Source: Bradyrhizobium sp. WSM471 (lineage in GTDB: Bacteria > Pseudomonadota > Alphaproteobacteria > Rhizobiales > Xanthobacteraceae). From it: a stretch of 64,000 bases of DNA. Within the stretch, counting starts at the first letter, position 1. Every line of letters starts with the position of its first letter. Location: assembly GCF_000244915.1 (NCBI RefSeq), contig NZ_CM001442.1:7182012-7246011 (forward strand), in the 5' to 3' direction. This document shows positions 57,022 through 64,000 of the stretch, piece by piece. Under the pieces are notes generated by a model. It saw only the letters and a list, made by a program, of their open reading frames with translations. It was not told the DNA's origin and searched no databases. The position numbers and the translations under genes were made by a program.

Positions 57022-57804
57022 ATGAAGCTTTTCTCGGCAACCGTACTTTCGCTTTCGATCGTCGCCAGCGCGGCCGACGGTCAACAGACAATCATCGAAG
57101 GAGCAAGAGCCATGCCCACGACCGAAGATATTCGGGCCGTCGCGCCCGCCCTCGAAAAATATGCCAAGGACGTCGTGCGCGGCGATCTCTGGCAGCGGCC
57201 GGGGCTGTCCGTGCGGGACCGGAGCATCGTCACGGTCGCCGCGCTCATCGCCCGCGATCAGACGGTCGAACTGCCGTACTATCTCAACCTCGCGCTCGAC
57301 AACGGCGTGAAGCCGATCGAACTCTCGGAAATTATCACTCACCTGGGGTTCTACACCGGCTGGGCCAACGCGATGGATGCCGTCGCTGCAGCCAAGGACG
57401 TGTTCAAGAGCCGCAACATCGGCGCCGACCACCTTCCGCCCGCATCCGGTCCTCAGCTTCCCCTCGACGAAGCGGCGGAGGCGCAGCGGGCGACGCGCGT
57501 CGGCGAGCAGTTCGGCAAGATCACGCCCAGCCTCGTCCAGTACACGACGGACGTGCTGTTCCGCGATCTCTGGCTGAGGCCGGGGCTCGCGCCGCGCGAC
57601 CGCAGCCTCGTTACGGTCAGCGCTCTCGTCGCGACAGGCCAGGTCGCGCAGATCACTTACCATCTGAACCGAGCGATGGATAACGGGTTGACCAAGGAAG
57701 AAGCCGGCGAGGTCGTTGGACACCTCGCCTTCTATGCGGGCTGGCCTAATGCCTTCTCGGCTGCGCCGGCGGTCAAGGACGTCATCGAAAAGCGGTCCCG
57801 GTAG
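57022..57804 (+). CDS. Secreted two-domain carboxymuconolactone decarboxylase-family protein
   Basis: 260 residues from ATG at 57022, with GGAGGA upstream. An N-terminal signal ([20 protein letters not shown]) is followed by two CMD repeats: [40 protein letters not shown] and [20 protein letters not shown]; then [40 protein letters not shown] and [20 protein letters not shown]. No Cys occurs in the mature protein, so AhpD-type disulphide chemistry is excluded; the fold may lactone-decarboxylate or bind a ligand. It is the first gene behind the LysR regulator. Confidence 0.9.
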   Translation: MKLFSATVLSLSIVASAADGQQTIIEGARAMPTTEDIRAVAPALEKYAKDVVRGDLWQRPGLSVRDRSIVTVAALIARDQTVELPYYLNLALDNGVKPIELSEIITHLGFYTGWANAMDAVAAAKDVFKSRNIGADHLPPASGPQLPLDEAAEAQRATRVGEQFGKITPSLVQYTTDVLFRDLWLRPGLAPRDRSLVTVSALVATGQVAQITYHLNRAMDNGLTKEEAGEVVGHLAFYAGWPNAFSAAPAVKDVIEKRSR

Positions 57805-57805
57805 C

Positions 57806-58315
57806 GTGTCGCCGTATTCCCGACGACAGGCCATCGTCTTGGTCGCCGGTTTCGCCGCGTCGGCGGCGCTGGACGCCCACGCCAAAGATTCGACCACGCA
57901 GAGGAACGCAGTCATGGACATCGATATCAAGCGAAGCGGCTCTCGCCCCTCGACCAAAGGGAACGCCGATTGGTTCACCGGTTCGGTCCGGGTGGATCCT
58001 CTCTTTCAGGCTCCAGACCCGGGGCGAGTGAGCGGCGGCCAGGTCACCTTCGAACCCGGTGCCCGGACGGCCTGGCACACGCACCCGCTCGGCCAGACGC
58101 TGGTCGTCACCGCCGGTCTTGGATGGATGCAGCGCGAGGGCGGTCCTATCGAGGAGATCCGCGCCGGGGACGTGGTGTGGTTTCCGCCGGGTCTGAAGCA
58201 TTGGCACGGCGCTTCACCCACGACGGCCATGACGCACATCGCCATCCAGGAACCTCTCGACGGAAAGAACGTCGACTGGATGGAGAAGGTGGCCGACGAC
58301 CAGTACCGGAAATGA
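57806..58315 (+). CDS. Secreted cupin protein
   Basis: 169 residues from GTG at 57806, chosen because it yields a signal peptide ([20 protein letters not shown]). The cupin motifs are [20 protein letters not shown] (first motif, H-x-H, G) and [20 protein letters not shown] (second motif with HWHGA), giving a probable metal site. This is the conserved double-stranded beta-helix seen next to CMD proteins. The start is 1 bp after the upstream stop. The stop overlaps the DUF2255 ATG by 4 bp. Confidence 0.9.
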   Translation: MSPYSRRQAIVLVAGFAASAALDAHAKDSTTQRNAVMDIDIKRSGSRPSTKGNADWFTGSVRVDPLFQAPDPGRVSGGQVTFEPGARTAWHTHPLGQTLVVTAGLGWMQREGGPIEEIRAGDVVWFPPGLKHWHGASPTTAMTHIAIQEPLDGKNVDWMEKVADDQYRK

Positions 58316-58710
58316 GGTCCGCGATGCACGGCTGGGACAGCGATGAATTGCGCGAGATCGTTGATACCGACGACCTGCACGTCTCCCCGTTCAGGGAGGA
58401 CGGGACGACGTACGGGACACCGACGTGGATATGGTCCGTCGCGGTCGACGGCGCGCTCTACGTTCGTGGCTACAACGGACGGGACTCACGGTGGTACCGG
58501 GCCGCTGCACGGCAGAGGGCCGGACGAATCCTCGCTGCCGGCCTCACGAAAGAAGTAACCTTCGAACCGGTCGAGGGGGCGATCCTGGATTCGATCGACC
58601 AGGCCTATCGCGCGAAGTACCGCGGAAATCGGTATCTCGAACCGATGATCGGCGCGCGCGCCCGGTTCGCAACCGTTAGGATCATGCCGCACGACGGGAG
58701 CAGATCATGA
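58312..58710 (+). CDS. DUF2255 family protein
   Basis: 132 residues. [40 protein letters not shown] and [20 protein letters not shown] match the DUF2255 family (split beta-barrel, related to nitroreductase/pyridoxine oxidase-like folds). The C-terminus is [20 protein letters not shown]. No signal peptide, so cytosolic, in contrast to its neighbours. It overlaps both neighbours by 4 bp. Confidence 0.88.
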   Translation: MRSAMHGWDSDELREIVDTDDLHVSPFREDGTTYGTPTWIWSVAVDGALYVRGYNGRDSRWYRAAARQRAGRILAAGLTKEVTFEPVEGAILDSIDQAYRAKYRGNRYLEPMIGARARFATVRIMPHDGSRS

Positions 58711-59099
58711 ATACGATGCAACTTTTCATTTACGGCGCATCGGTGCTGGCCACGTCGCTGGGCGGCGCCACCGTCGCCCAAGAGGCGGGCGGACAGTACG
58801 TCCAGGTGGCGGAGATCGAGATCGATCCGGCTCAACTGGACACCTACAGGGCCGCGGTCCAAGAGCAGATTGACGCGGCAATCCAAAAAGAGCCGGGCGT
58901 TCTGGTGCTTTACGCAGTGTCCGAAAAGGACGAGCCGTCCCGCGTCAAGGTCTTCGAAATCTACCGCGACAGGAAGGCGTACGAAGCGCATCTCGGATCG
59001 GATCATTTCAGGAAGTACAAGGCGGCGGTGGAGAAGATGGTGAAGTCGCTCAAGCTGGTGCAGGCGACGCCGATCGCACTTGGGGCAAAGGCGAAATGA
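58707..59099 (+). CDS. Antibiotic biosynthesis monooxygenase (ABM)-fold secreted protein
   Basis: 130 residues. A possible signal peptide ([20 protein letters not shown], cleavage near TVAQE) precedes the ABM ferredoxin-like dimer fold: YVQVAEIEIDPAQLDTYRAA, EPGVLVLYAVSEKDEPSRVK, VFEIYRDRKAYEAHLGSDHF and RKYKAAVEKMVKSLKLVQ. The family includes cofactor-free quinol monooxygenases and heme-degrading enzymes. Last gene of the LysR operon; starts 4 bp inside the DUF2255 gene. Confidence 0.9.
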   Translation: MNTMQLFIYGASVLATSLGGATVAQEAGGQYVQVAEIEIDPAQLDTYRAAVQEQIDAAIQKEPGVLVLYAVSEKDEPSRVKVFEIYRDRKAYEAHLGSDHFRKYKAAVEKMVKSLKLVQATPIALGAKAK

Positions 59100-59111
59100 G
59101 GTTTACCTGCC

Positions 59112-59292
59112 TCAAGGCAACAACCTCTCCTCCTTCGCCTGCCTGAACCATTTCCGGAACATGTCTTCGGTGTCCATCATCTCGGTGAAGCCGGCGCGGT
59201 TGATCTTCACGGTCGAGACGATCGAGGGCGGACCGGATTCGGTGTGGCCGTAGCGCAGGCTGTAATCGGCGTATTGAAACGAGAGGCCGACG
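59112..59292 (-). pseudogene. Duplicated 3' end of the SDR gene at 61131
   Basis: Read on the minus strand this encodes FVGLSFQYADYSLRYGHTES, then GPPSIVSTVKINRAGFTEMM and an end like that of the SDR (EERLLP vs QERLLP). The stretch from 59136 to 59292 agrees with 61155-61312 except for about three bases. Read on, the frame runs into antisense SAF-domain sequence at about 59293. It has no start of its own and is a remnant of a duplication. Confidence 0.85.
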
Positions 59293-59447
59293 AAGTCGCG
59301 CATCGGCTGAAGCTGAAGCACGACGTCGCCCATGGCGAGATCGTGCGCTGGAGCGACGTCGAGTTCGACGCAGGCAACAAGACGATCAGGACGCGGAAGG
59401 CAATGGAAGCGGCGTTCATAAGCGCTGATCAGGCCGCGCACTCATAG
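59293..59447 (+). pseudogene. Duplicated 3' end of the SAF-domain gene at 54464
   Basis: Plus-strand frame LKLKHDVAHGEIVRWSDVEF, then DAGNKTIRTRKAMEAAF, is the same as 55648-55765 (LKHDVAHGEIVRWSDVEFDA, GNETIRTRKAMEAAF) with about nine base differences by eye in 115. After that it diverges (ISADQAAHS against VKEE). It directly adjoins the SDR remnant, so the junction at 59290-59295 is a fusion of two gene ends. Confidence 0.85.
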
Positions 59448-59566
59448 ATCGGTATTCGTTGGTGCGGCCTGAGCGATGTCCGCTGGCCGACGCTTTGCGG
59501 ACTCAAGCTGAACATCGACTCAGGTCAGCTATGGGCCAATAGGCGACATGCTGGTAGGGCACGAAC

Positions 59567-59758
59567 TTAAATCCAACTGAAGAGCAACGTCGGCGATGCA
59601 GCAAGGAGCGCTCCAACGGTCAGCCCAACGAAGCCTAGTGCAATGGCTCCTATCCATCCATGATGATGCCACCCGTACGCCGCACCTATCGCTGTGCCCA
59701 GGACGATCATAGAGATGGCCCAAGTGATTTGAATCGCGATCTTCAGGGTTTTGAGCAT
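59567..59758 (-). CDS. Small two-helix membrane protein
   Basis: 63 residues: LKTLKIAIQITWAISMIVLG, then TAIGAAYGWHHHGWIGAIAL and GFVGLTVGALLAASPTLLFS. Two to three hydrophobic segments with a His-rich turn (WHHHGW). The ATG at 59758 follows TTTTGGAAGCAAG, a good ribosome-binding site. It has no recognised family. It lies in the AT-richer stretch 59.5-60.7 kb and may be accessory DNA. Confidence 0.6.
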   Translation of the reverse strand: MLKTLKIAIQITWAISMIVLGTAIGAAYGWHHHGWIGAIALGFVGLTVGALLAASPTLLFSWI

Positions 59759-59839
59759 CTTGCTTCCAAAAGGCTACGAACGCAATTTCAGCGTCACGAA
59801 CGCCAAAAGCAACCCAATTCCGCAATGGGTCAAAAGCTG

Positions 59840-60119
59840 CTATTTCACTTTGGGCCGAATACGCCCGCTACGGGGCCAACAGCAGTCACGCCAAATCTCT
59901 TCCACCCGGAGCGGAACAACTGTCTCCGCTGCATAATTTCTCCCGGGCCAATTTCCCCAAAACGACTTTAGCGTCAAAATTCCTACCGTGGCAGCGAACG
60001 TTTATTACATCGCCCACAATAGGTGCGGGCCCCTGAAAATAGTTCTCATCGCGACCAAGCTCCTTCTCAGTCACAAGGTCTCCCGATTTCAGAAGAATTC
60101 GCTTGACCCAGTACGGCAC
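59840..60119 (-). pseudogene. Small conserved-looking gene with a one-base frameshift
   Basis: From GTG at 60119 (AAGGGATTGTAAC upstream) the frame reads PYWVKRILLKSGDLVTEKEL, then GDVINVRCHGRNFDAKVV. The G4 run at 59955-59958 (CCCC on the plus strand) then breaks it: in frame it continues LGKLAREKLC to a stop at 59886. Removing one G gives LGNWPGRNYAAETVVPLRVE, EIWRDCCWPRSG and a stop at 59840, which is a far more protein-like tail (the GNWPGR and VPLRVEEI pieces recall a small Bradyrhizobium protein family). So this is a frameshifted gene or an assembly error in the G4 run. Confidence 0.6.
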
Positions 60120-60208
60120 GTTACAATCCCTTCTCAGCTACCGACGTCCATAAAACCCCGCACAAGAAGCACGCAACGTCCATGTCTGCACCGGTCAAAC
60201 GGCGACCT

Positions 60209-60514
60209 CTAATTTTCCGGCGGAGGCGATCGACGCAACCAGAAGAGCGGCCAAATCGCGAACGACAAGACAATCCACCAAAAGCCAAGGAGGCATAGCC
60301 CAAACCAAAGGTGCTGCGCACCTTGGCTGACCGACCCCAGAAAACATCTTGCGCCTGTCGGTAGACATAGCGCGTTTGAAAGACGAACCAGCCAGGTTGC
60401 TGGCGTCCAAACGATCAAGAAAAAGGGCCATATCATTTCGTGACTAAAAGCACCTGCTGCTATCACGCCTAAGGCGCAGAGCAGTCCGACCAGCAAGTGC
60501 GAAATCAGTCGCAT
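60209..60514 (-). CDS. Small membrane protein, unknown function
   Basis: 101 residues from ATG at 60514: RLISHLLVGLLCALGVIAAG, FSHEMIWPFFLIVWTPATWL and HLWFGLCLLGFWWIVLSFAI as hydrophobic segments, basic-Pro tail (FWLRRSPPPEN). A longer frame from 60667 has an unlikely Arg-rich N-terminus. No family was recognised. AT-richer than most of the window. Confidence 0.5.
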   Translation of the reverse strand: MRLISHLLVGLLCALGVIAAGAFSHEMIWPFFLIVWTPATWLVRLSNALCLPTGARCFLGSVSQGAQHLWFGLCLLGFWWIVLSFAIWPLFWLRRSPPPEN

Positions 60515-60688
60515 AAGTGTTGGCAACCTCGGTCTCGGTCCAAGGACGATAGCAAGAACGAGACTATGTCCGCTACGATCAAATGCTGCTCTTGCACTTC
60601 GTGCCGGACACGGACGCCATGGGCCAGAACGGACATCGCGAGCGCGGCGTGATATGAGCCAATGCACCTAGCCGCTACGAGAAAGAAG

Positions 60689-61030
60689 ATGCCTCGCCCA
60701 CTTACCCTCAACGAGCGTGATTTGGTTGTCTTTATTCTAGGTCAGCATTCGCCCTTGCAGGACCATTTTGGCCTCGTCGAGGAAATGAACGACGGTGGGA
60801 TGGGTAGCCTTCTCTTCGTCGGTGCCGCAGACCGGCGTTTCGGCCGATGTATTGGCGAAGCCGAATTTGACGACGCCGATGGAGTGCTGGTGTCGGTCGC
60901 GCTAAACCTCGATCAGCGCGACGAGCTGTTTGAACTTGATCTTTGGAAGGTCGACTTTTCGCCGCTACAAAGGATCGCCGCCATAGGTGATGTCCGTCCC
61001 TCACGGTGGTCACCACAGAAACTCAGATAA
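60689..61030 (+). CDS. DUF6984-like small protein
   Basis: 113 residues from ATG at 60689 with GAGAAAGAAG upstream. PRPLTLNERDLVVFILGQHS, LVEEMNDGGMGSLLFVGAAD, EAEFDDADGVLVSVALNLDQ and ELFELDLWKVDFSPLQRIA. The last segment (ELDLWKxDFSPL) with DGGMGSL is the pattern I associate with DUF6984, a family of small proteins often linked to toxin-immunity contexts. The assignment is from memory of the motif only. It is the last gene before the SDR stop. Confidence 0.6.
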   Translation: MPRPLTLNERDLVVFILGQHSPLQDHFGLVEEMNDGGMGSLLFVGAADRRFGRCIGEAEFDDADGVLVSVALNLDQRDELFELDLWKVDFSPLQRIAAIGDVRPSRWSPQKLR

Positions 61031-61130
61031 GCCAGACTTGAAGCCGTTCGAACCGGCTTTGCCAGAGGACCGCTCCGGGTCAAAATCTGACCTGGGCAAC
61101 ATTCGCGGATACATCGGCTTTGGTCCTGCC

Positions 61131-62216
61131 TCAGGGAAGCAGCCGCTCTTGCTTCGCCTGCCTGAACCATTTCCGGAACATGTCCTCGGTATCCATCATC
61201 TCGGTGAAGCCGGCGCGGTTGATCTTCACGGTCGAGACGATCGAGGGCGGACCGGATTCGGTGTGGCCGTAGCGCAGGCTGTAATCGGCGTATTGGAACG
61301 AGAGGCCGACGAATTCGGCCAGCGCAGGCGATGCCAGGTCGTGCTTGCGCCGCAGCGCATCCCAGGGGCCGACCCAGGATGGAAACTCCCTCGCGAGCGA
61401 CAGCGGGACCGGCTTGCCCGGCTTCATCTCCAGCGCATCGGCGACCGCAGGCCAGATGTTCTCCCAGGTGAAGACGTCGCCATTGGTCACGTTGAAGGCC
61501 TCGTTGCGCGCGGCCTCGGCCTCGCCCGACCAGGCGATGGCGCGGGCGAGGAGATCGACATCGACCGCCTGCCCCACCCGCGCGGCGCCACCGGGGTAAG
61601 CGAGCGGCCTGCCCTGCTCGTGCAGCATCGCGGCATAGACGCCGAGCGGCGGAATCAAATCCATGGCGCCGCCCATGGCGAGACCGACGATCAGCACCGG
61701 CCGCAGGATGCTCCATTGCCAATTCTTGCCGGCCTGGAGGTCGCGCAAGAAGTTTTCCTGCGCCCAGTAGAAGTTGGGCTGCTCGTACATTTCGGAGCGG
61801 CCTTCGCGGGCCGGCACGGTCAAGGGGCGCACGTGGACGCCGTAGGCCTTGGTGCCCTGCAGCAGAGCGACGTGCCTGAGGCCGGGCGCCACAGGCTCGA
61901 GGGCACCCATCAGATTGCGCAGCATCAGGTCGTTGGTCTTGATCTGCTGCGGGTCGCGCCAGCCGTCGACGAGCTGCGGCGCCTCGTAGAGCGCAGCGTA
62001 GATCAGGTGCGTTGCGCCGCTCAGTTCCGAGGCGGCGCGCCCGCAATCAGCTGCGTTGGTCAGGTCGATCGGGACATGGCGAGCGCCGTAGAGATCGCGC
62101 GGCTTCCGCCGGGACAGGGCAATGACATCGCACCCGCCCGCTCGGCCGAAGTGTCGCAAGGCGGCATTGCCGACGAGACCGCTCGCTCCGGCCACTACGA
62201 CCTTCTTGCCTGTCAT
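61131..62216 (-). CDS. NAD(P)-binding SDR, atypical (PRISE/progesterone 5-beta-reductase-like)
   Basis: 361 residues from ATG at 62216. KKVVVAGASGLVGNAALRHF is the GAxGxxG site; VIALSRRKPRDLYGARHVPI gives the NADP-binding Arg residues; further motifs are HLIYAALYEAPQLVDGWRDP, LLQGTKAYGVHVRPLTVPAR, QPNFYWAQENFLRDLQAGKN (the YWxxE/F motif of the PRISE type) and WSILRPVLIVGLAMGGAMDL. Unlike classical SDRs it uses NFYW...E rather than YxxxK. It may reduce an enone. The last 180 bp recur at 59112-59292. It is divergent from the DctP gene. Confidence 0.88.
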   Translation of the reverse strand: MTGKKVVVAGASGLVGNAALRHFGRAGGCDVIALSRRKPRDLYGARHVPIDLTNAADCGRAASELSGATHLIYAALYEAPQLVDGWRDPQQIKTNDLMLRNLMGALEPVAPGLRHVALLQGTKAYGVHVRPLTVPAREGRSEMYEQPNFYWAQENFLRDLQAGKNWQWSILRPVLIVGLAMGGAMDLIPPLGVYAAMLHEQGRPLAYPGGAARVGQAVDVDLLARAIAWSGEAEAARNEAFNVTNGDVFTWENIWPAVADALEMKPGKPVPLSLAREFPSWVGPWDALRRKHDLASPALAEFVGLSFQYADYSLRYGHTESGPPSIVSTVKINRAGFTEMMDTEDMFRKWFRQAKQERLLP

Positions 62217-62504
62217 GCGCAAGCCTCCTGGTTTTTGGCGCGACTGAATAGCAGATCGTTGACAGGCCCGACTTGCGTCAGGCCGGCGTTCGCACTTGCG
62301 AGGCGCCCATGAGGCTTGATTCCGGCGAAGCGTCCGGTCATCCTCGCGCACGGAACCGCAACGATCGGAATTCCATCTACGAGGGCCCTCAAGGGCCGTT
62401 CGGAAACGCCACACCGTCTCAACAGAAAACGTCGAGCGTCGACGAAGACAAGACGACCAAAGATCGTTCCCTGGTCGAAGCATCGACTTAACGGAGGGAA
62501 GCGC

Positions 62505-63593
62505 ATGGAACGTCGTAAATTCCTGGCGGCAGGCGGATTGGGCCTGGCCGCGAGTGCCGTCGCTGCGCCGGCGATCGCGCAGTCGATGCCCGAGATCAAA
62601 TGGCGATATGCCGCAAGCTGGCCGAAGGCGCTCGATACGCTCTACGGCGGCTGCGAGTATTTCGCCAAGCGCGTCGCCGAGATCACCGACAATCGTTTCC
62701 AGATTCAGCCATTCGCCGCCGGCGAGATCGTGCCGGGCCTGCAGGTGCTCGACGCCGTCGCGAACGGCACGGTCGAGATGGGCAACACCGCGCTGTATTA
62801 TTATTGGGGCAAGAACCCCGCCTTCACGTTCGGAACGGCGCTGCCGTTCGGCTTGAACACGCGCCAGCACATTTCGTGGCTGCAGTGGGGCGGCGGCCAG
62901 GACCTGATCAACAATCTCCTGAAGGAATACAACACCATCGGCATTCCGACCGGGTCGACCGGCGCGCAGATGGGCGGCTGGTTCCGGAAGGAGATCAAGT
63001 CGATCGACGATCTCAAGGGACTGAAATTCCGGGTCGGCGGCTTTGCCGGAACGATCATCGCCAAGGTCGGCGGCGTGCCGCAGCAGATCGCGGCTGGCGA
63101 TATCTATCCCGCGCTGGAGAAAGGCACGCTCGATGCCGCCGAATGGGTCGGGCCCTATGACGACGAGAAGCTCGGCTTCGTGAAGGTGGCGAAGTACTAT
63201 TACTATCCCGGTTGGTGGGAAGGCACCGGCCAGGGTCACAACATCATCAATCTCGACAAGTGGAACGCGCTGCCGAAACACTATCAGGCGGCGGTCGATG
63301 CCGCGTCGCGCGATACCTTCACCTGGGTGACCGGCAAATACGACTACGTCAATCCGCCGGCGCTCAAGCGTCTGCTGGTGGCCGGTGCGATCCTGAAGCC
63401 GTTCCCGCAGGAAGTGCTGGAAAGCTGCTATGGCGCGGCCAACGAGATCTACGCCGATCTCGCCAAGACCAATCCGCATTTCGGCAAGATGTATGCGAGC
63501 CTGACGGCTTTCCGCAGCGAATCGCTGGCCTGGATGCAGGTCGCCGAGCTGAGTTTCGATAGTTTCATGATGCGGATGCGGACACGGACGTGA
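62505..63593 (+). CDS. TRAP transporter substrate-binding protein (DctP family)
   Basis: 362 residues. Start RRKFLAAGGLGLAASAVAAP AIAQ (a Tat-like RRKFL signal peptide) and mature SMPEIKWRYAASWPKALDTL. Family motifs are PFAAGEIVPGLQVLDAVANG, TVEMGNTALYYYWGKNPAFT, LKGLKFRVGGFAGTIIAKVG (with the conserved Arg in KFR) and PALEKGTLDAAEWVGPYDDE. It follows the TakP type that binds keto acids through a metal. No DctQ or DctM gene lies in the window, so it is orphan here. ATG at 62505 follows ACGGAGGGAAGCGC. An intrinsic terminator follows. Confidence 0.93.
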   Translation: MERRKFLAAGGLGLAASAVAAPAIAQSMPEIKWRYAASWPKALDTLYGGCEYFAKRVAEITDNRFQIQPFAAGEIVPGLQVLDAVANGTVEMGNTALYYYWGKNPAFTFGTALPFGLNTRQHISWLQWGGGQDLINNLLKEYNTIGIPTGSTGAQMGGWFRKEIKSIDDLKGLKFRVGGFAGTIIAKVGGVPQQIAAGDIYPALEKGTLDAAEWVGPYDDEKLGFVKVAKYYYYPGWWEGTGQGHNIINLDKWNALPKHYQAAVDAASRDTFTWVTGKYDYVNPPALKRLLVAGAILKPFPQEVLESCYGAANEIYADLAKTNPHFGKMYASLTAFRSESLAWMQVAELSFDSFMMRMRTRT

Positions 63594-63626
63594 GGCGCTG
63601 AGCAACGCGTGAGGTCAGAAACGACG

Positions 63627-63658
63627 AAAAGCCCCGGAGATGTCTCCGGGGCTTTTTT
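63627..63658 (+). terminator. Intrinsic terminator of the DctP gene
   Basis: AAAAGCCCCGGAGA-TG-TCTCCGGGGCTTTTTT: a perfect stem with T6, 34 bp after the stop. The strongest terminator in the window. Confidence 0.92.
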
Positions 63659-63701
63659 GTTGCAGCGATGTTTGCGATGAGGGCACGAAGCAAGTTGGGC
63701 T

Positions 63702-63840
63702 CTCGTGCCCCGGACGCTACGCAGCGTCGCTTCGACGATGCGTTGCAGAGCCGGGGCCCATGCCGATGATGATCCCATGGCCTCTGGGTCCCGGCTCTGC
63801 GCAGCAACGCTTACGCGTTGCAGCGCGTCCGGGACACGAG
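63702..63840. repeat. Intergenic palindromic repeat, family D
   Basis: TCGTGCCCCGGACGC...GCGTCCGGGACACGAG outer arms with inner GCAGAGCCGGGGCCCAT and GGGTCCCGGCTCTGCG, related to the element at 38816-38930. Confidence 0.85.
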
Positions 63841-63850
63841 AGTGACGCAC

Positions 63851-64000
63851 TCAATTCTCATCGTCACCCAGCGCCGCGACCAGCTTGTCGTAATACTTGC
63901 CGACGAGCTCGATATTGGCCTTGTTCTCGATCTGCGGGGCGGGCGTCTTCAGCGCTTCGTTCAGTTCGTCGAGCGCTTCCTTCTTGTCCTTGGCCGGCAT
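63851..64000 (-). CDS. C-terminal part of an unrecognised protein (cut by window edge)
   Basis: 50 codons, ending DKKEALDELNEALKTPAPQI, then ENKANIELVGKYYDKLVAAL and GDDEN. The window edge coincides with a Met codon, so the 49-residue peptide could be complete, but it may also be the tail of a longer protein. The sequence is helical, acidic and without a recognised domain. Confidence 0.5.
   Translation of the reverse strand: MPAKDKKEALDELNEALKTPAPQIENKANIELVGKYYDKLVAALGDDEN

Noticed and set aside
1..64000. tRNA, rRNA and CRISPR arrays
   Set aside because: No T-loop/acceptor pattern, rRNA core or regularly spaced direct repeat was seen. Absence is from reading by eye only.

Overview
The window looks like a piece of an alphaproteobacterial chromosome, most likely Bradyrhizobium or a close relative. 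The GC content is high. A PhyR/NepR/EcfG general stress locus, homospermidine synthase, a DUF3551 protein and many Bradyrhizobium-type intergenic palindromes point the same way. No tRNA, rRNA, CRISPR array, insertion sequence or phage gene was recognised.

Layout. 1-9.5 kb: a cut carboxymuconolactone decarboxylase gene divergent from an HxlR regulator across two tandem palindromes; an NfeD/SPFH membrane pair; an orphan ABC substrate-binding protein; ferrochelatase; a MAPEG protein; and a coupled operon of M3 peptidase, DUF1007 protein and NicO/RcnA-type metal exporter. 9.5-14 kb: polyamine synthesis (ornithine decarboxylase behind a long structured leader, GNAT, RidA, homospermidine synthase). 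14-21.4 kb: MgtC-like protein, then a zinc module read leftward from a perfect 19-bp Zur-like palindrome (His-rich micro-protein, ZnuC, ZnuB, ZnuA, CobW GTPase, WD40 protein), preceded by two half-size permeases. 21.5-27 kb: superoxide dismutase, GNAT, MATE pump, DUF2147, a DUF3095 cyclase-like protein, a ribbon-helix-helix regulator and a small Cys/His-rich protein. 27-31.4 kb: an acyl carrier protein, acyl-AMP ligase and short-chain dehydrogenase in overlapping frames, with a FATP-like acyl-CoA synthetase just upstream. 31.4-36 kb: a 5'-truncated Bug receptor, DUF3551, HtpG, a small exported protein and a SnoaL-like protein. 36-38 kb: the general stress switch, with divergent EcfG-type promoters whose -35 boxes form one palindrome.

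38-50 kb is a beta-oxidation type catabolic island: three acyl-CoA dehydrogenases, feruloyl-CoA-synthase-like ligase, crotonase-fold enzyme, SDR and TetR on the minus strand, and a thiolase and second acyl-CoA ligase on the plus strand. The TetR gene and the thiolase gene diverge across an 18-bp near-palindrome. 50-55.8 kb: DNA methyltransferase (MGMT), tandem alpha/beta hydrolases, a GntR regulator with a perfect 20-bp palindrome, a phytanoyl-CoA-dioxygenase-like enzyme and a SAF-domain NAD(P)-binding enzyme.

55.6-61.3 kb is the most unusual stretch. The 3' end of the SAF-domain gene and the 3' end of the SDR gene at 61.1 kb occur a second time, fused tail to head at about 59.29 kb. The region therefore reads as two tandem units with the same borders but different cargo: first a LysR-controlled CMD-cupin-DUF2255-monooxygenase operon, then small AT-richer genes, one of them frameshifted. 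The window closes with an SDR, a divergent orphan DctP-type binding protein and the end of an unrecognised gene.
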